Source: an uncultured Clostridia bacterium
GTDB lineage: Bacteria > Bacillota > Clostridia > TANB77 > CAG-508
NCBI GenBank assembly: GCA_934182605.1
Contig: CAKPRQ010000001.1
Location: 1 to 64,000 of the forward strand
Direction of reading: 5' to 3'
DNA: 64,000 nt
The position numbers and the translations under genes were made by a program. Every line of letters starts with the position of its first letter. The stretch's first letter is position 1. Under the pieces are notes generated by a model, which was given only the letters and a program-made list of their open reading frames with translations, had not been told where the DNA came from and did not search any database. Positions 55,849 to 64,000 of the stretch are shown here, piece after piece.

Positions 55849-56777
55849 TATGCTTTATTGCTTGAACCAAATACATTTTTAATTTTATGTCTTACAGTCT
55901 CTTTAATTGCATGTCTTGCTGGAATTAAATATTTTCTTGGATCAAATACCTCAGGTTCTTCTGCAAATACTTTTCTAATACTTGCAGTCATTGCAAGCCT
56001 TAAATCTGTATCTACATTAATTTTAGAAACACCTCTTCCGCTCGCTTCTCTTAACATTTCATCTGGAACACCTTTTGCACCAGGAATATTACCTCCATAT
56101 TCATTACACATATTTACTAATTCTGGAATAACAGTAGAAGCACCATGTAAAACTATAGGTGTATTAGGTAATTTTTCTTTTACCTTTTCTAAAATATCAA
56201 ATCTTAATTTAGCTTCTCCCTTAAACTTGTATGCTCCATGGCTTGTACCAATAGCAATTGCTAAAGAATCACATCCTGTTTTTTCAACAAATTCTTTTGC
56301 TTGCTCTGGATCTGTATAAATCGCTTCATCACTTGCAACATTAACATCATCTTCGATACCTGCCAATTTTCCAATCTCAGCTTCGACAACTACTCCTTTA
56401 GAATGTGCATATTTAACAACTTGTTTAGTTAAATTTACATTTTCCTCAAAACTTAATTTAGAACCATCTATCATAACAGAAGTAAAACCTAAATCTATAC
56501 ATTTTTTACAGATTTCAAAAGAAGCTCCATGGTCTAAATGTAAAGCAATTGGAATTGTTGTACTTTCAACTGCAGCCTCTATCATCTTTTTTAAATATAC
56601 AAAACCTGCATATTTAATAGCACTTTCAGACGCTTGTATAATAACTGGTGAATTTTCTTCTTGAGCAGCCTCTACTATTCCTTGTATAATTTCCATATTA
56701 TTTACATTAAAAGCACCTATTGCAAAATGCTCCTTCATAGATTTTTCAAACATTTCTTTTGTTGTTACTAATGGCAT
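55848..56777 (-). CDS. fba: Class II fructose-bisphosphate aldolase
   Basis: 309 residues. Catalytic and zinc-binding blocks: AIGAFNVNNMEIIQGI, HLDHGASFEIC (Asp/His), SVMIDGSKLSFEEN, EAEIGKLAGIEDD, IAIGTSHGAYK and LHGASTVIP with VNVDTDLRLA (phosphate binding). Cleaves fructose 1,6-bisphosphate in glycolysis, zinc dependent. Single gene in the segment bounded by the 43-bp inverted repeat. Confidence 0.96.
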   Translation of the reverse strand: MPLVTTKEMFEKSMKEHFAIGAFNVNNMEIIQGIVEAAQEENSPVIIQASESAIKYAGFVYLKKMIEAAVESTTIPIALHLDHGASFEICKKCIDLGFTSVMIDGSKLSFEENVNLTKQVVKYAHSKGVVVEAEIGKLAGIEDDVNVASDEAIYTDPEQAKEFVEKTGCDSLAIAIGTSHGAYKFKGEAKLRFDILEKVKEKLPNTPIVLHGASTVIPELVNMCNEYGGNIPGAKGVPDEMLREASGRGVSKINVDTDLRLAMTASIRKVFAEEPEVFDPRKYLIPARHAIKETVRHKIKNVFGSSNKA

Positions 56778-56885
56778 AATTATATAACCTCCTTAAATTT
56801 TTTATCTTTAATATGTCGTAATTATATCATATGTATACTTTATTTACAAGAATTTAACATAATCTTTCAAAAAATTTTACAGTTC

Positions 56886-56985
56886 GTTACAATTCACAGC
56901 TTTTATTATAAAACATATTAAAGTACTTATATATTAATATTTTGCAATCAAAGACCCGGATTGTTAGCCCAAGCTATGTTTTTGA
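56886..56985. repeat. Family A repeat, chimeric copy
   Basis: Starts with the family end GTTACAATTCACAG; its first 43 bases are an exact inverse of 52897-52939. The core follows (GCAATCAAAGACCCGGATTG, TTAGCCCAAGCTATG, TTTTTGATAAAAAATC). Confidence 0.75.
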
Positions 56986-56994
56986 TAAAAAATC

Positions 56995-57025
56995 AAGCCT
57001 ATAAAAACAAAGATTTTATAGGCTT
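56995..57025 (-). terminator. Terminator of the substrate-binding protein gene
   Basis: AAGCCTATAAAA (56995-57006) pairs with TTTTATAGGCTT (57014-57025); on the minus strand GATTTTTTATC follows. 9 bases past the stop. Confidence 0.88.
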
Positions 57026-57033
57026 AATCTTTC

Positions 57034-58071
57034 TTATTTTATAACCTTTTCAGCAAAGCTATTATTTACAACTTTATCAAAAGCAGCCCTAGTATCTAAT
57101 TCTCCTGCTTCTTCCATAACAGTTTGTAATAATTCAAAACTTTCTTGTTTCATAACTGGTGTTTCGTTCCATGCATCTATATCCATATATCTTTGGACAT
57201 TTTTTTCTAATAAATCCACAGATGTATCTGGGAAGAAAGTAACTATAGATTCTGCAACTTCTCTTGCTGTATGTTTTTTTACCCATTGTTGACCTTCATA
57301 TACTGCAGTGGTAAATCTTTCTATTAAATCTGAATTTTTCTCTATATAACTCTTTTTAGCAAAATATGCTGTATAAGGAATTTCTCCTGCCGCTTCACCG
57401 ACTGAAGCTACTATATATCCTTTTCCAGCTTCTTCTGTCATTGAAGCTGTTGGTTCAAATAATGTAACAAATTCTGCATCTCCACCTGTAAAAGCACCTG
57501 CCATTAAGTCAAATTTTATACTATCATCTAATACCATATCAGTTCTAGGATCCATACCATTTTGTTTAATTACATATTCTAATGTCATATAAGGTACTCC
57601 ACCTTTTCTTCCAGGAATTATAGTTTTTCCTTTCAAATCAGTCCATTCAAAATCTTGAATATCTGTTTTACTTACTAAAAAAGAACCATCTGTTTTAGTT
57701 AATTGTGCAAAAACTTCTGCATAATCTGAATTGCCTTCATTATATACATAAATGCTAGCTTCTGGACCTGCAAGCCCTATATCTGATTGATTAGCTAAGA
57801 CTGCTGTCATAACTTTATCTGCCCCTTGACCTGTTGTAATTTCTAATTCAATATTTTGCTTTTCAAAAAAACCTTCACTTATAGCTACATATTGTGGTGC
57901 GTAAAATACTGAACGAGTTACTTCATTTAATTTTATAGTAACTTTTTCGGGGCCATTATTTTCAACTGCAACATTGTTGTTATTATTATTTGTCGAAAAA
58001 TATGTTCCAATCGCAATTAAAACTACAACTATAACAATTATAAGTATATAAATTATATTTTTATTTTTCAA
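57034..58071 (-). CDS. ABC transporter substrate-binding protein, NMT1/SsuA-like
   Basis: 345 residues. An N-terminal helix (about 5-25) without a lipobox Cys anchors it, followed by an Asn run and a periplasmic-type binding fold (FYAPQYVAISEGFFEKQNIE, DIGLAGPEASIYVYNEG, GRKGGVPYMTLEYV). The NMT1/THI5-like pattern fits uptake of sulfonates, nitrate-like ions or the thiamine precursor pyrimidine; the ligand is unsure. It belongs with the permease and ATPase upstream, separated from the permease by 390 bases. Confidence 0.85.
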   Translation of the reverse strand: MKNKNIIYILIIVIVVVLIAIGTYFSTNNNNNNVAVENNGPEKVTIKLNEVTRSVFYAPQYVAISEGFFEKQNIELEITTGQGADKVMTAVLANQSDIGLAGPEASIYVYNEGNSDYAEVFAQLTKTDGSFLVSKTDIQDFEWTDLKGKTIIPGRKGGVPYMTLEYVIKQNGMDPRTDMVLDDSIKFDLMAGAFTGGDAEFVTLFEPTASMTEEAGKGYIVASVGEAAGEIPYTAYFAKKSYIEKNSDLIERFTTAVYEGQQWVKKHTAREVAESIVTFFPDTSVDLLEKNVQRYMDIDAWNETPVMKQESFELLQTVMEEAGELDTRAAFDKVVNNSFAEKVIK

Positions 58072-58176
58072 ATTTTTCTCTCCTATTTACATAAATTTAA
58101 CTACCACTTATGATATATTTATTCAAAAATTTATAAAATGTGAAAAAATGAATACTATTTAGAGTAAAAAGGTTAC

Positions 58177-58332
58177 AATTCAGTAAAAAATTAGTTATAC
58201 TTTTCTCAGACGAGCTTTCACCTACTAATTATAATTTAACGCCAAATATTAGAGAAATCGCGTACGAGACTCTAAATGAAATGGAAAAAATGCTAATTAA
58301 TTTGCAAACAATTAATATAAATTTAATATAAA
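58177..58332 (+). pseudogene. Orphan 3' gene fragment downstream of a half repeat
   Basis: An open plus-strand frame with no start reads KKLVILFSDELSPTNYNLTP, then NIREIAYETLNEMEKMLINL, ending at TAA about 58332. It abuts the family A end GTTACAATTCAG at 58172, as if the repeat replaced its 5' part. Not recognised. The rest of 58072-58461 holds only this and the hairpin at 58398. Confidence 0.4.
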
Positions 58333-58397
58333 TTTTGCTTACCCAATAAAATATGACGAAGATTATATTAAGTCTAATTTAAAAACAACATCGCAAA

Positions 58398-58434
58398 AAT
58401 GCTCAAAACTAGTCTAGTACTAGTTTTGAGCATT
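58398..58434. terminator. Long perfect hairpin after the ABC permease
   Basis: AATGCTCAAAACTAG (58398-58412) pairs exactly with CTAGTTTTGAGCATT (58420-58434). 28 bases past the permease stop. The U-run is weak, so partial termination or stabilisation of the upstream mRNA is possible. Confidence 0.7.
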
Positions 58435-58461
58435 CTTGCTATAAAATTCAAAATATTCTAA

Positions 58462-59259
58462 CTACCTATGATTTTTTAAAATCACTTTTTCCAAAATAAC
58501 AACACTCTGATACATTATAGCAGCAACTATTGCTAAAATTAATACACTTGCCATAACTAAATCTAATTTGAAAACTTGACCTCCATATACTATTAAATAT
58601 CCTAACCCTGCTTTAGATACTAAAAATTCTCCCGAAATAACACCTACTAAAGATAAACCAATATTTACTTTTAAAGAATTTATAAATGTTGAAATATTAG
58701 CAGGTATAATTACTTTTACTAAAGTTTGTAATTTAGTAGCATTAAATGTTCTTATCATCTTTATTTTCTCTTTATCTGTATTCATAAAACCATTTAAAAT
58801 TTCTAATATAGTTACTACTAAAGAAATAGAAATTGCGACTACAATTATAGCAGGCATACCAGCACCTACCCATATAATAATTACAGGGCCTAATGCAATT
58901 TTAGGCAAACTGTTTAAAACTACTAAAAAAGGCTCCATTACCTTTGATAAGAATTTTGACCACCACAATATAATTGCTACAATAACACCTAAAAATGTAC
59001 CAACTAAGAAGCCAACTAATGTTTCAAAAACTGTAACTCCAATATGTTCTAGTAAATTATTAGAAGACAAATTAACAATAGTATCCCATATTTTAGAGGG
59101 CTGACTCATTATAAAACTATCTATCCAACCTTTATTAGCTGCAACTTCCCATACTATTATTAAAAATACTAATATACTTATTTGAGTCATAAAAACTGTA
59201 ATTTTATTTTTCTTTTCTTTCTTTAAGTATAACTTTCTTTCATTTGAAATATTGTTCAT
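58462..59259 (-). CDS. ABC transporter permease, SsuC/ThiX-like
   Basis: 265 residues with six helices. Binding-protein-dependent permease fold with the EAA loop around IRTFNATKLQTLVKVIIPANIS (about 168) and the closing GEFLVSKAGLGYLIVYGG. Pairs with the ATPase 26 bases upstream and the NMT1-like binding protein downstream. Imports a small organic anion or thiamine precursor (inference from family). Confidence 0.9.
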   Translation of the reverse strand: MNNISNERKLYLKKEKKNKITVFMTQISILVFLIIVWEVAANKGWIDSFIMSQPSKIWDTIVNLSSNNLLEHIGVTVFETLVGFLVGTFLGVIVAIILWWSKFLSKVMEPFLVVLNSLPKIALGPVIIIWVGAGMPAIIVVAISISLVVTILEILNGFMNTDKEKIKMIRTFNATKLQTLVKVIIPANISTFINSLKVNIGLSLVGVISGEFLVSKAGLGYLIVYGGQVFKLDLVMASVLILAIVAAIMYQSVVILEKVILKNHR

Positions 59260-59285
59260 CTAATCCTTCCTCCTTTATTTTAAAA

Positions 59286-60056
59286 TTAAGCGTGAACATC
59301 TAATTCTCTCCATAAAGTATCAAAATATTTGCTAAATTCAGGACAATTTCTACAATTAACTGGATTCTTTTCAATATTTGGAAATTCTATATTATGGATA
59401 GCTTTAACGACAGAAGGTCTATTAGATAAAACGACTATTTTATCTCCCATACTTATAGCTTCAGAGATATCATGAGTTACCATTAAAACTGTTTTTCCTT
59501 CTTTTTTAAGAATATTATAAATATCATTTGTAACCATTATTCTAGTTTGATAATCTAAAGCTGAAAAAGCTTCATCTAATAATAATATTCTAGGCTTAAT
59601 GGCTAATGTACGTATTAATGCAACTCTTTGTCTCATTCCTCCAGACAACTGAGTTGGATACTTATCTTTAAATTCATATAAATTATATTTTTTTAATAAA
59701 TCTACAACATACTCTTCATTCTCTTTAGTTCTTTGTTTTGTCACTTCTAACCCTAAAATAACATTTTTATAAATAGTCCTCCACTCTAATAAACTATCTT
59801 TTTGAAGCATATATCCAATTTTATTTGAAATGCTAGAAATTTCTTCGCCATCTAAAATAATTTTACCGCTAGACTTTTCTTCAAGCCCTGCAATAATAGA
59901 AAGGACAGTAGATTTTCCACAACCACTTGGCCCAATTAAACTTACAAAATCCCCTTCATTAACAGAAAAAGTAATATTTTTTAACGCTTCTATTTCTCCA
60001 TTTTTTGCTTGATATTTCTTTGAAACGTTTTTTAATGTAAGAATTTCTTTTGACAT
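59286..60056 (-). CDS. ABC transporter ATP-binding protein, SsuB/TauB-like
   Basis: About 256 residues. Walker A GPSGCGKST, Q-loop YMLQKDSLLEW, signature LSGGMRQR, Walker B ILLLDEAFSALD, H-loop VTHDIS. The tail carries CRNCPEF, an unusual Cys pair. An in-frame ATG at 60083 exists, but ATG 60056 follows GGGAGTGA and gives the normal N-terminus (MSKEILTLKNVSKKY). First gene of the importer operon. Confidence 0.92.
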   Translation of the reverse strand: MSKEILTLKNVSKKYQAKNGEIEALKNITFSVNEGDFVSLIGPSGCGKSTVLSIIAGLEEKSSGKIILDGEEISSISNKIGYMLQKDSLLEWRTIYKNVILGLEVTKQRTKENEEYVVDLLKKYNLYEFKDKYPTQLSGGMRQRVALIRTLAIKPRILLLDEAFSALDYQTRIMVTNDIYNILKKEGKTVLMVTHDISEAISMGDKIVVLSNRPSVVKAIHNIEFPNIEKNPVNCRNCPEFSKYFDTLWRELDVHA

Positions 60057-60119
60057 AATATCACTCCCATATATCATATTCAAAGAAGGTTAAGTAAGTT
60101 ACATAAAATAAAAAAATAA

Positions 60120-60149
60120 AATGTTCAATCAAATTTTCGACTGAACATT
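60120..60149 (-). terminator. Terminator of the AAA/DUF4143 gene
   Basis: AATGTTCA and TGAACATT form an 8-bp stem; TTTATTTTTTTATTTT follows on the minus strand. 13 bases past the stop. Confidence 0.82.
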
Positions 60150-60161
60150 CTTATATTTTTT

Positions 60162-61379
60162 CTATAAATATCTATATGGAATTATTCTATTTTTCTCGTC
60201 TAAATTAAGTATATTATCATACATACATATTATTGCACCCTCTCCAACTTCTTTCACCGTTTCTAACACTTTAAAATTTTCAATCATATCCTTAGATGGA
60301 TTTGAAGTTTTCTTAATTTCTATAGGATATAATTTGCCATTCTGCTCAATAACTAAATCTATCTCTCTTTTTTCCTTATCTCTATAAAAATATACTGGTG
60401 GCCTCAATTCTCCGCTATTATAATAACTTTTAATAATTTCTACTATTACATAATTTTCAAAAAAATTTCCAGACATCGTTCCAGTTTCTAATACTTCGCC
60501 TGTTTTCCATTTTGTTAAATAAGCTGCTAATCCTGTATCTAAAAAATATACTTTAGGTGTTTTTACTGCTCTTTTCATAATATTGTTATAATATGGTTCA
60601 AGTATATACACTATATTTGAAGCCACTAAGATAGATAACCATCTTTGTGCTGTAGGTATTGATATTCCTATTTCGTTTGCTATGTTATTTAAATTTAATA
60701 GTTGACCTATACGGCTAGCTAGTGCTGTCATAAATTTTAAAAAACTAAGTGTATCACCTACTTGTGTTAGATTTCTAACATCTCTTTCAATATATGTGCT
60801 TACATACATTGCATAAAACATATCAGTATCACTTTCTTCTTGATATAAAGCTGGCATTGAACCTTTATGAATAATATTCCATAATTCTTTATAAGAAATT
60901 TCTTTTTCGTATTCTTTTCTTTTATTTAAATATTCTTCTGTAGGTAAAAAAGGTTCATTAAAGTTAATATCTTTAATCTCTCTAAGACTTAACCCTAATA
61001 AATTTAAAATTCCTACTCTTCCAGCTAAACTTTCACTAACATTTTTCATTAAATTAAATTGTTGAGAACCAGTTAAATAATATAATGCTTTTTCTTCGCT
61101 ATTATCTACTGCTATTTTTATATATCTTAATAAATTTGGTGCATACTGTATTTCATCAATTATTATAGGTGGTGTATTTGATTTTAAAAATAATTCTGGA
61201 TCTTCTACCGCAGATTGATTTAAAATCATATCATCTAGCGTTATATAATTAATATTAGGTTTTATATTTTTTAACATTGTTGTTTTACCAACTTGTCTTG
61301 CTCCTGTTATAAGTAATGTTTTAAACATTTTTTCTTGTTTATGAATTACATTTTCAGCTAATCTTTTACGATAATTCAT
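60162..61379 (-). CDS. AAA-family ATPase with DUF4143
   Basis: About 405 residues. Walker A LITGARQVGKTTML, Walker B PPIIIDEIQYAP, the sensor YYLTGSQQFNLMKNVSESLAGR, then a DUF4143 C-terminus (YFLDTGLAAYLT, FFENYVIVEI, PVYFYRDKEKREIDLVIEQN, the last resembling a nuclease-like core). Widespread standalone ATPases of unknown role, often in accessory DNA. The frame is open to 61493, but a perfect promoter lies there and ATG 61379 follows GGAGGTATAG. Confidence 0.9.
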   Translation of the reverse strand: MNYRKRLAENVIHKQEKMFKTLLITGARQVGKTTMLKNIKPNINYITLDDMILNQSAVEDPELFLKSNTPPIIIDEIQYAPNLLRYIKIAVDNSEEKALYYLTGSQQFNLMKNVSESLAGRVGILNLLGLSLREIKDINFNEPFLPTEEYLNKRKEYEKEISYKELWNIIHKGSMPALYQEESDTDMFYAMYVSTYIERDVRNLTQVGDTLSFLKFMTALASRIGQLLNLNNIANEIGISIPTAQRWLSILVASNIVYILEPYYNNIMKRAVKTPKVYFLDTGLAAYLTKWKTGEVLETGTMSGNFFENYVIVEIIKSYYNSGELRPPVYFYRDKEKREIDLVIEQNGKLYPIEIKKTSNPSKDMIENFKVLETVKEVGEGAIICMYDNILNLDEKNRIIPYRYL

Positions 61380-61412
61380 TCTATACCTCCGACTAATATA
61401 ATATATAATATT

Positions 61413-61441
61413 ATTATAGTCGAGAAAATATTTTTTGTCAA
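61413..61441 (-). promoter_or_regulatory. Promoter of the AAA/DUF4143 gene
   Basis: TTGACA (61441-61436), 17 bp, TATAAT (61418-61413) on the minus strand: exact consensus. It lies inside the upstream extension of the open frame, which fixes the start at 61379. Confidence 0.92.
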
Positions 61442-61514
61442 TACATTTAAAGGCTTTTTTAATAAAAAACAATATTTTTGAAATTATTTTCAAATGTTAG
61501 ACTTTTGCCTCCAA

Positions 61515-63233
61515 CTATAAGTCAGACCACCTAATTGAAAGTGGAAGCATTATGTCATACTCTTTAGATAATACTTCTAATTTATTACTTATTAGAACCA
61601 TCTTTCCATTCTCATTTTTTATCAAATAACCATTACTTAGCCCCATTATGTAATTGGTCTGCATTATTATTTGTCCTTTCATATCAATACCTATGTATTC
61701 TTCTATGGTATTCTCATCATACCATTCAATGTCATCTTTAAATAAAACAGCTGTATCTTCTCTAACATCTACCACTACATAAGGTTTAACTATAGTTGTC
61801 TTATTCCCATTATTATCGTACCAACCACTATAACCTTCCTCTTCAAATTCTATGAATCCATTAGAAAGTGGTCTTAAAATATTTGAATCTTCTTCAAACC
61901 CTGGCAAATAAACAATACTTGATTCTTTTTGTCCATTTTGTTTTATAATAGTCACATTATATTTAAGAGGATCTGAAGATGAATAATAATTTTCATCATC
62001 ATATATTTTTTCTATTACCATAGAATAATTTTTAGTATTATAATAATATTTAAAATTTTCATATTCTAATTCAACCTTATTATTTCCTTCTGCTGTTTGC
62101 GTTTGTACATCAACATCTTCATTATGAGATATGAGTAAAATGAAAAGTAAACGATAAAAATTGATACATTCATTCATAGCATTCTCATAATCATCTTTTT
62201 CATCTAACCTAAAACTAAAAGCTTTTCCAAGTGCCATATCTACATTTTTAACATATTTTTCTAATCTTTCATTTATAACTATACTAGAATTATTTTTTGA
62301 AATTATATAATACTTATTATCTTTTTTGGCTATAGTAATATAATACTTTACGTTATTTAATTCTACTTCACAAAAATATGCTACCATATCATATTCACAA
62401 GGCACTTTTTCTTCACCACTTTCATTAATAAAGCCATATTTGCCATTATTTTTTACAGGTATATATCTATCAGCAATATTATTTCCTTGTAATGTTATTA
62501 TTTCATTATACAATTTATTTACTTCTTTTTTCATTATATCATCATTAATTTTAGTTGTTATTAATGCAGATATGAGTAATACTAAAATACCTGCTACAAA
62601 TATTGCCTGTATAATATAGTACAAAATGATATTAACATATTTTCTTCTATTGCTTTCTAGTATGTCTTTATCTTGCAAACGTACATATATAAATTGCATT
62701 ATCACAATAATTATAAGCCAACAATTTTGTATATAAAAGTTGTTATTTACTATAAGATTTAATATTGCTATAATGATAACGGCAATATAGGATATAATTT
62801 GAATAACTTTCGGAGAATTCTTTTTTATTTTAATAAGATTTATTACTGCTAATATTATTGGAATTATACTATTAATAAAAACTATATAAAAGCATTCTAT
62901 ACTTTCAAAATCTAATTTTAAAGTAAATATTTCCCAAATCAAGTACAAAATCAGATACATACCAAAAATCATTTGCCAAAAACTTAATTTTCTATTTTTC
63001 TTATTTTGAATTGAACAAATAATATTAAGAGTTCCAATACCACTGTACATAAAAAATATTATAACCTCTATATTATTTAATAAGAATTCCGCCGTATGAC
63101 AATTATAAATAGATATTCCACCATTAGAGATTTTAGAAAACAAAAAGTCGCTAGAACAATATAATGCATAAAATATTAATACTAAAAGTGCATTCAATAC
63201 TACTACTAAATAATTTGTTTTTTTACTATTCAT
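61515..63233 (-). CDS. Multi-pass membrane protein with WG-type beta repeats
   Basis: 572 residues. About seven helices in the first 240 residues, then an extracytoplasmic or cytoplasmic domain with WG/KWG-like repeats (KNNGKYGFINESGEEKVPCEYD near 265, EEGYSGWYDNNGNKTTIVKPY near 460). No enzymatic motif. Function unknown. It starts 30 bases after the FtsX permease and could be its accessory partner. Confidence 0.75.
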   Translation of the reverse strand: MNSKKTNYLVVVLNALLVLIFYALYCSSDFLFSKISNGGISIYNCHTAEFLLNNIEVIIFFMYSGIGTLNIICSIQNKKNRKLSFWQMIFGMYLILYLIWEIFTLKLDFESIECFYIVFINSIIPIILAVINLIKIKKNSPKVIQIISYIAVIIIAILNLIVNNNFYIQNCWLIIIVIMQFIYVRLQDKDILESNRRKYVNIILYYIIQAIFVAGILVLLISALITTKINDDIMKKEVNKLYNEIITLQGNNIADRYIPVKNNGKYGFINESGEEKVPCEYDMVAYFCEVELNNVKYYITIAKKDNKYYIISKNNSSIVINERLEKYVKNVDMALGKAFSFRLDEKDDYENAMNECINFYRLLFILLISHNEDVDVQTQTAEGNNKVELEYENFKYYYNTKNYSMVIEKIYDDENYYSSSDPLKYNVTIIKQNGQKESSIVYLPGFEEDSNILRPLSNGFIEFEEEGYSGWYDNNGNKTTIVKPYVVVDVREDTAVLFKDDIEWYDENTIEEYIGIDMKGQIIMQTNYIMGLSNGYLIKNENGKMVLISNKLEVLSKEYDIMLPLSIRWSDL

Positions 63234-63263
63234 AATTTTCTCCTTTTATAAACTTAATAATTT

Positions 63264-64000
63264 TTAATCCACATTATTCCCACTCAATATCCTTGCAGGA
63301 GTTTTCCTTATAACATTTCGTACTGGTAGTAAGCCAATCGCTATATTAAACACTACCAATATTGCAACACTTATAAGAACAACTGTACTATTAAACATAA
63401 ATTGATCTGCATAATAAGGTACTAATCGTAAACCTTGTATTATGTAAGACATTAAGAATAATCCTGGTATTGCTGTTAATGTTGTTATTGCAATTATCTC
63501 TCCTAAAAACATCTTATAAATATCTTTCTTTTTAACACCTATAGCTCTTAATATTCCTACTTCTTTTACTCTTGAAAGGAATGATGAACGTATCATTAAA
63601 AAGATTTCTACTAATGAGATTACAAGTATTACTACCGCTACTATTATACTAGATTTTATACTTTCTTGTACACTTCTCACATATTCATCTTTATCAGTTT
63701 CATAAATATTTTCTATATTCATATCAATATTTCTAAAGTAATTTATAGTTTCTTCTTTATTATTTGAATATATTGTTATGTTGCTTTTCTCTGATAATAA
63801 TTTATATTTTATTGTATTTTCTGTAGTAAAATAGAAATTAATATCTTCATTGCTTGTATAATAACCAACAACTTTTAAATTATTACCATTAATTTTTTCA
63901 TCTATTGTTTTGTTTAACTTCATAATAGAAGAATTAGATTCGTTTACTATTATTTCGTAATCATTTTCTGGCATTTTTCCTTTAAAAAGTTCTATTTTAT
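63264..64000 (-). CDS. ABC transporter permease, FtsX type, partial at window edge
   Basis: The frame stays open to the window end (reading ELFKGKMPENDYEIIVNES at the edge). It holds the end of a MacB-type outer domain (about 100 residues) and a complete C-terminal FtsX domain with three helices (KEVGILRAIGVKKKDIYKMF, then a final RKTPARILSGNN). The N-terminal part and any ATPase lie outside. Probably another peptide or cell-envelope exporter. Confidence 0.88.
   Translation of the reverse strand, partial: KIELFKGKMPENDYEIIVNESNSSIMKLNKTIDEKINGNNLKVVGYYTSNEDINFYFTTENTIKYKLLSEKSNITIYSNNKEETINYFRNIDMNIENIYETDKDEYVRSVQESIKSSIIVAVVILVISLVEIFLMIRSSFLSRVKEVGILRAIGVKKKDIYKMFLGEIIAITTLTAIPGLFLMSYIIQGLRLVPYYADQFMFNSTVVLISVAILVVFNIAIGLLPVRNVIRKTPARILSGNNVD

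Overview
This window is AT-rich DNA (roughly 27% GC by eye) that looks like the chromosome of a Gram-positive, Clostridia-like Firmicute. It carries single-copy Firmicute housekeeping genes: rpsB-tsf, pyrG, disA, radA, lysS, metG, argS, tsaD, hemW, a short whiA, mrnC, rbgA, a secD/secF pair, fba and a 6S RNA. A spore photoproduct lyase homologue suggests a spore former. Nearly all native genes lie on the minus strand, so the window reads right to left; there is no CRISPR array and no complete prophage.

Layout: 0.2-5.6 kb, a peptide-sensing ABC transporter with its two-component system and a direct-repeat operator. 5.8-8.2 kb, an operon of a class II aaRS-like gene, an S66 (MccF-like) gene, an odd tRNA-like RNA and a GNAT. 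8.2-12.8 kb, repeats, a MATE/cytidylate-kinase-like fusion, a dead IS481-type transposase and a DUF3990 toxin-antitoxin-like pair. 12.8-38 kb, housekeeping (vanW, argS, pfkA, an acyl-CoA ligase, metG, hemW, whiA, secF, secD, tsaD, an M50 protease, lysS, disA, radA). 38-46 kb, pyrG with a leader terminator, 6S RNA, three DnaA-box-like sites, splB, tsf, rpsB, a GT51 transglycosylase, tRNA-Glu, mrnC and rbgA. 46-51.2 kb, an accessory island upstream of rbgA (RhuM, HIT, recombinase remnants, KilA-N and a Nudix-PurZ-like fusion). 51.4-64 kb, a dicarboxylate symporter, a Sel1 protein, fba, an ABC importer, an AAA/DUF4143 ATPase, a WG-repeat membrane protein and a partial FtsX permease.

Three things stand out. 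(1) Five genes (DUF1287, DUF2974, hemW, disA, radA) are each split by one extra base, and in every case the zero-frame codon at the break is CGG (four times CCA-CGG-W); skipping one base restores the conserved Pro-Gly. I found no other in-frame CGG in any native gene here, which suggests CGG is unread or slowly read and acts as a +1 frameshift site. (2) An intact gene fuses an MTH1-like Nudix domain to an adenylosuccinate-synthetase homologue whose catalytic Asp is replaced by Ser, as in phage PurZ; this could be a one-protein route dGTP to dGMP to the 2-aminoadenine precursor. (3) The aaRS-like/S66/tRNA-like/GNAT operon resembles the parts list of resistance to aminoacyl-adenylate (microcin C type) toxins, although two of its genes look damaged.

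The intergenic regions hold two families of short palindromic, MITE-like repeats (called A and B here), and two single-gene, higher-GC cassettes on the plus strand, each with a near-consensus promoter and a strong terminator.
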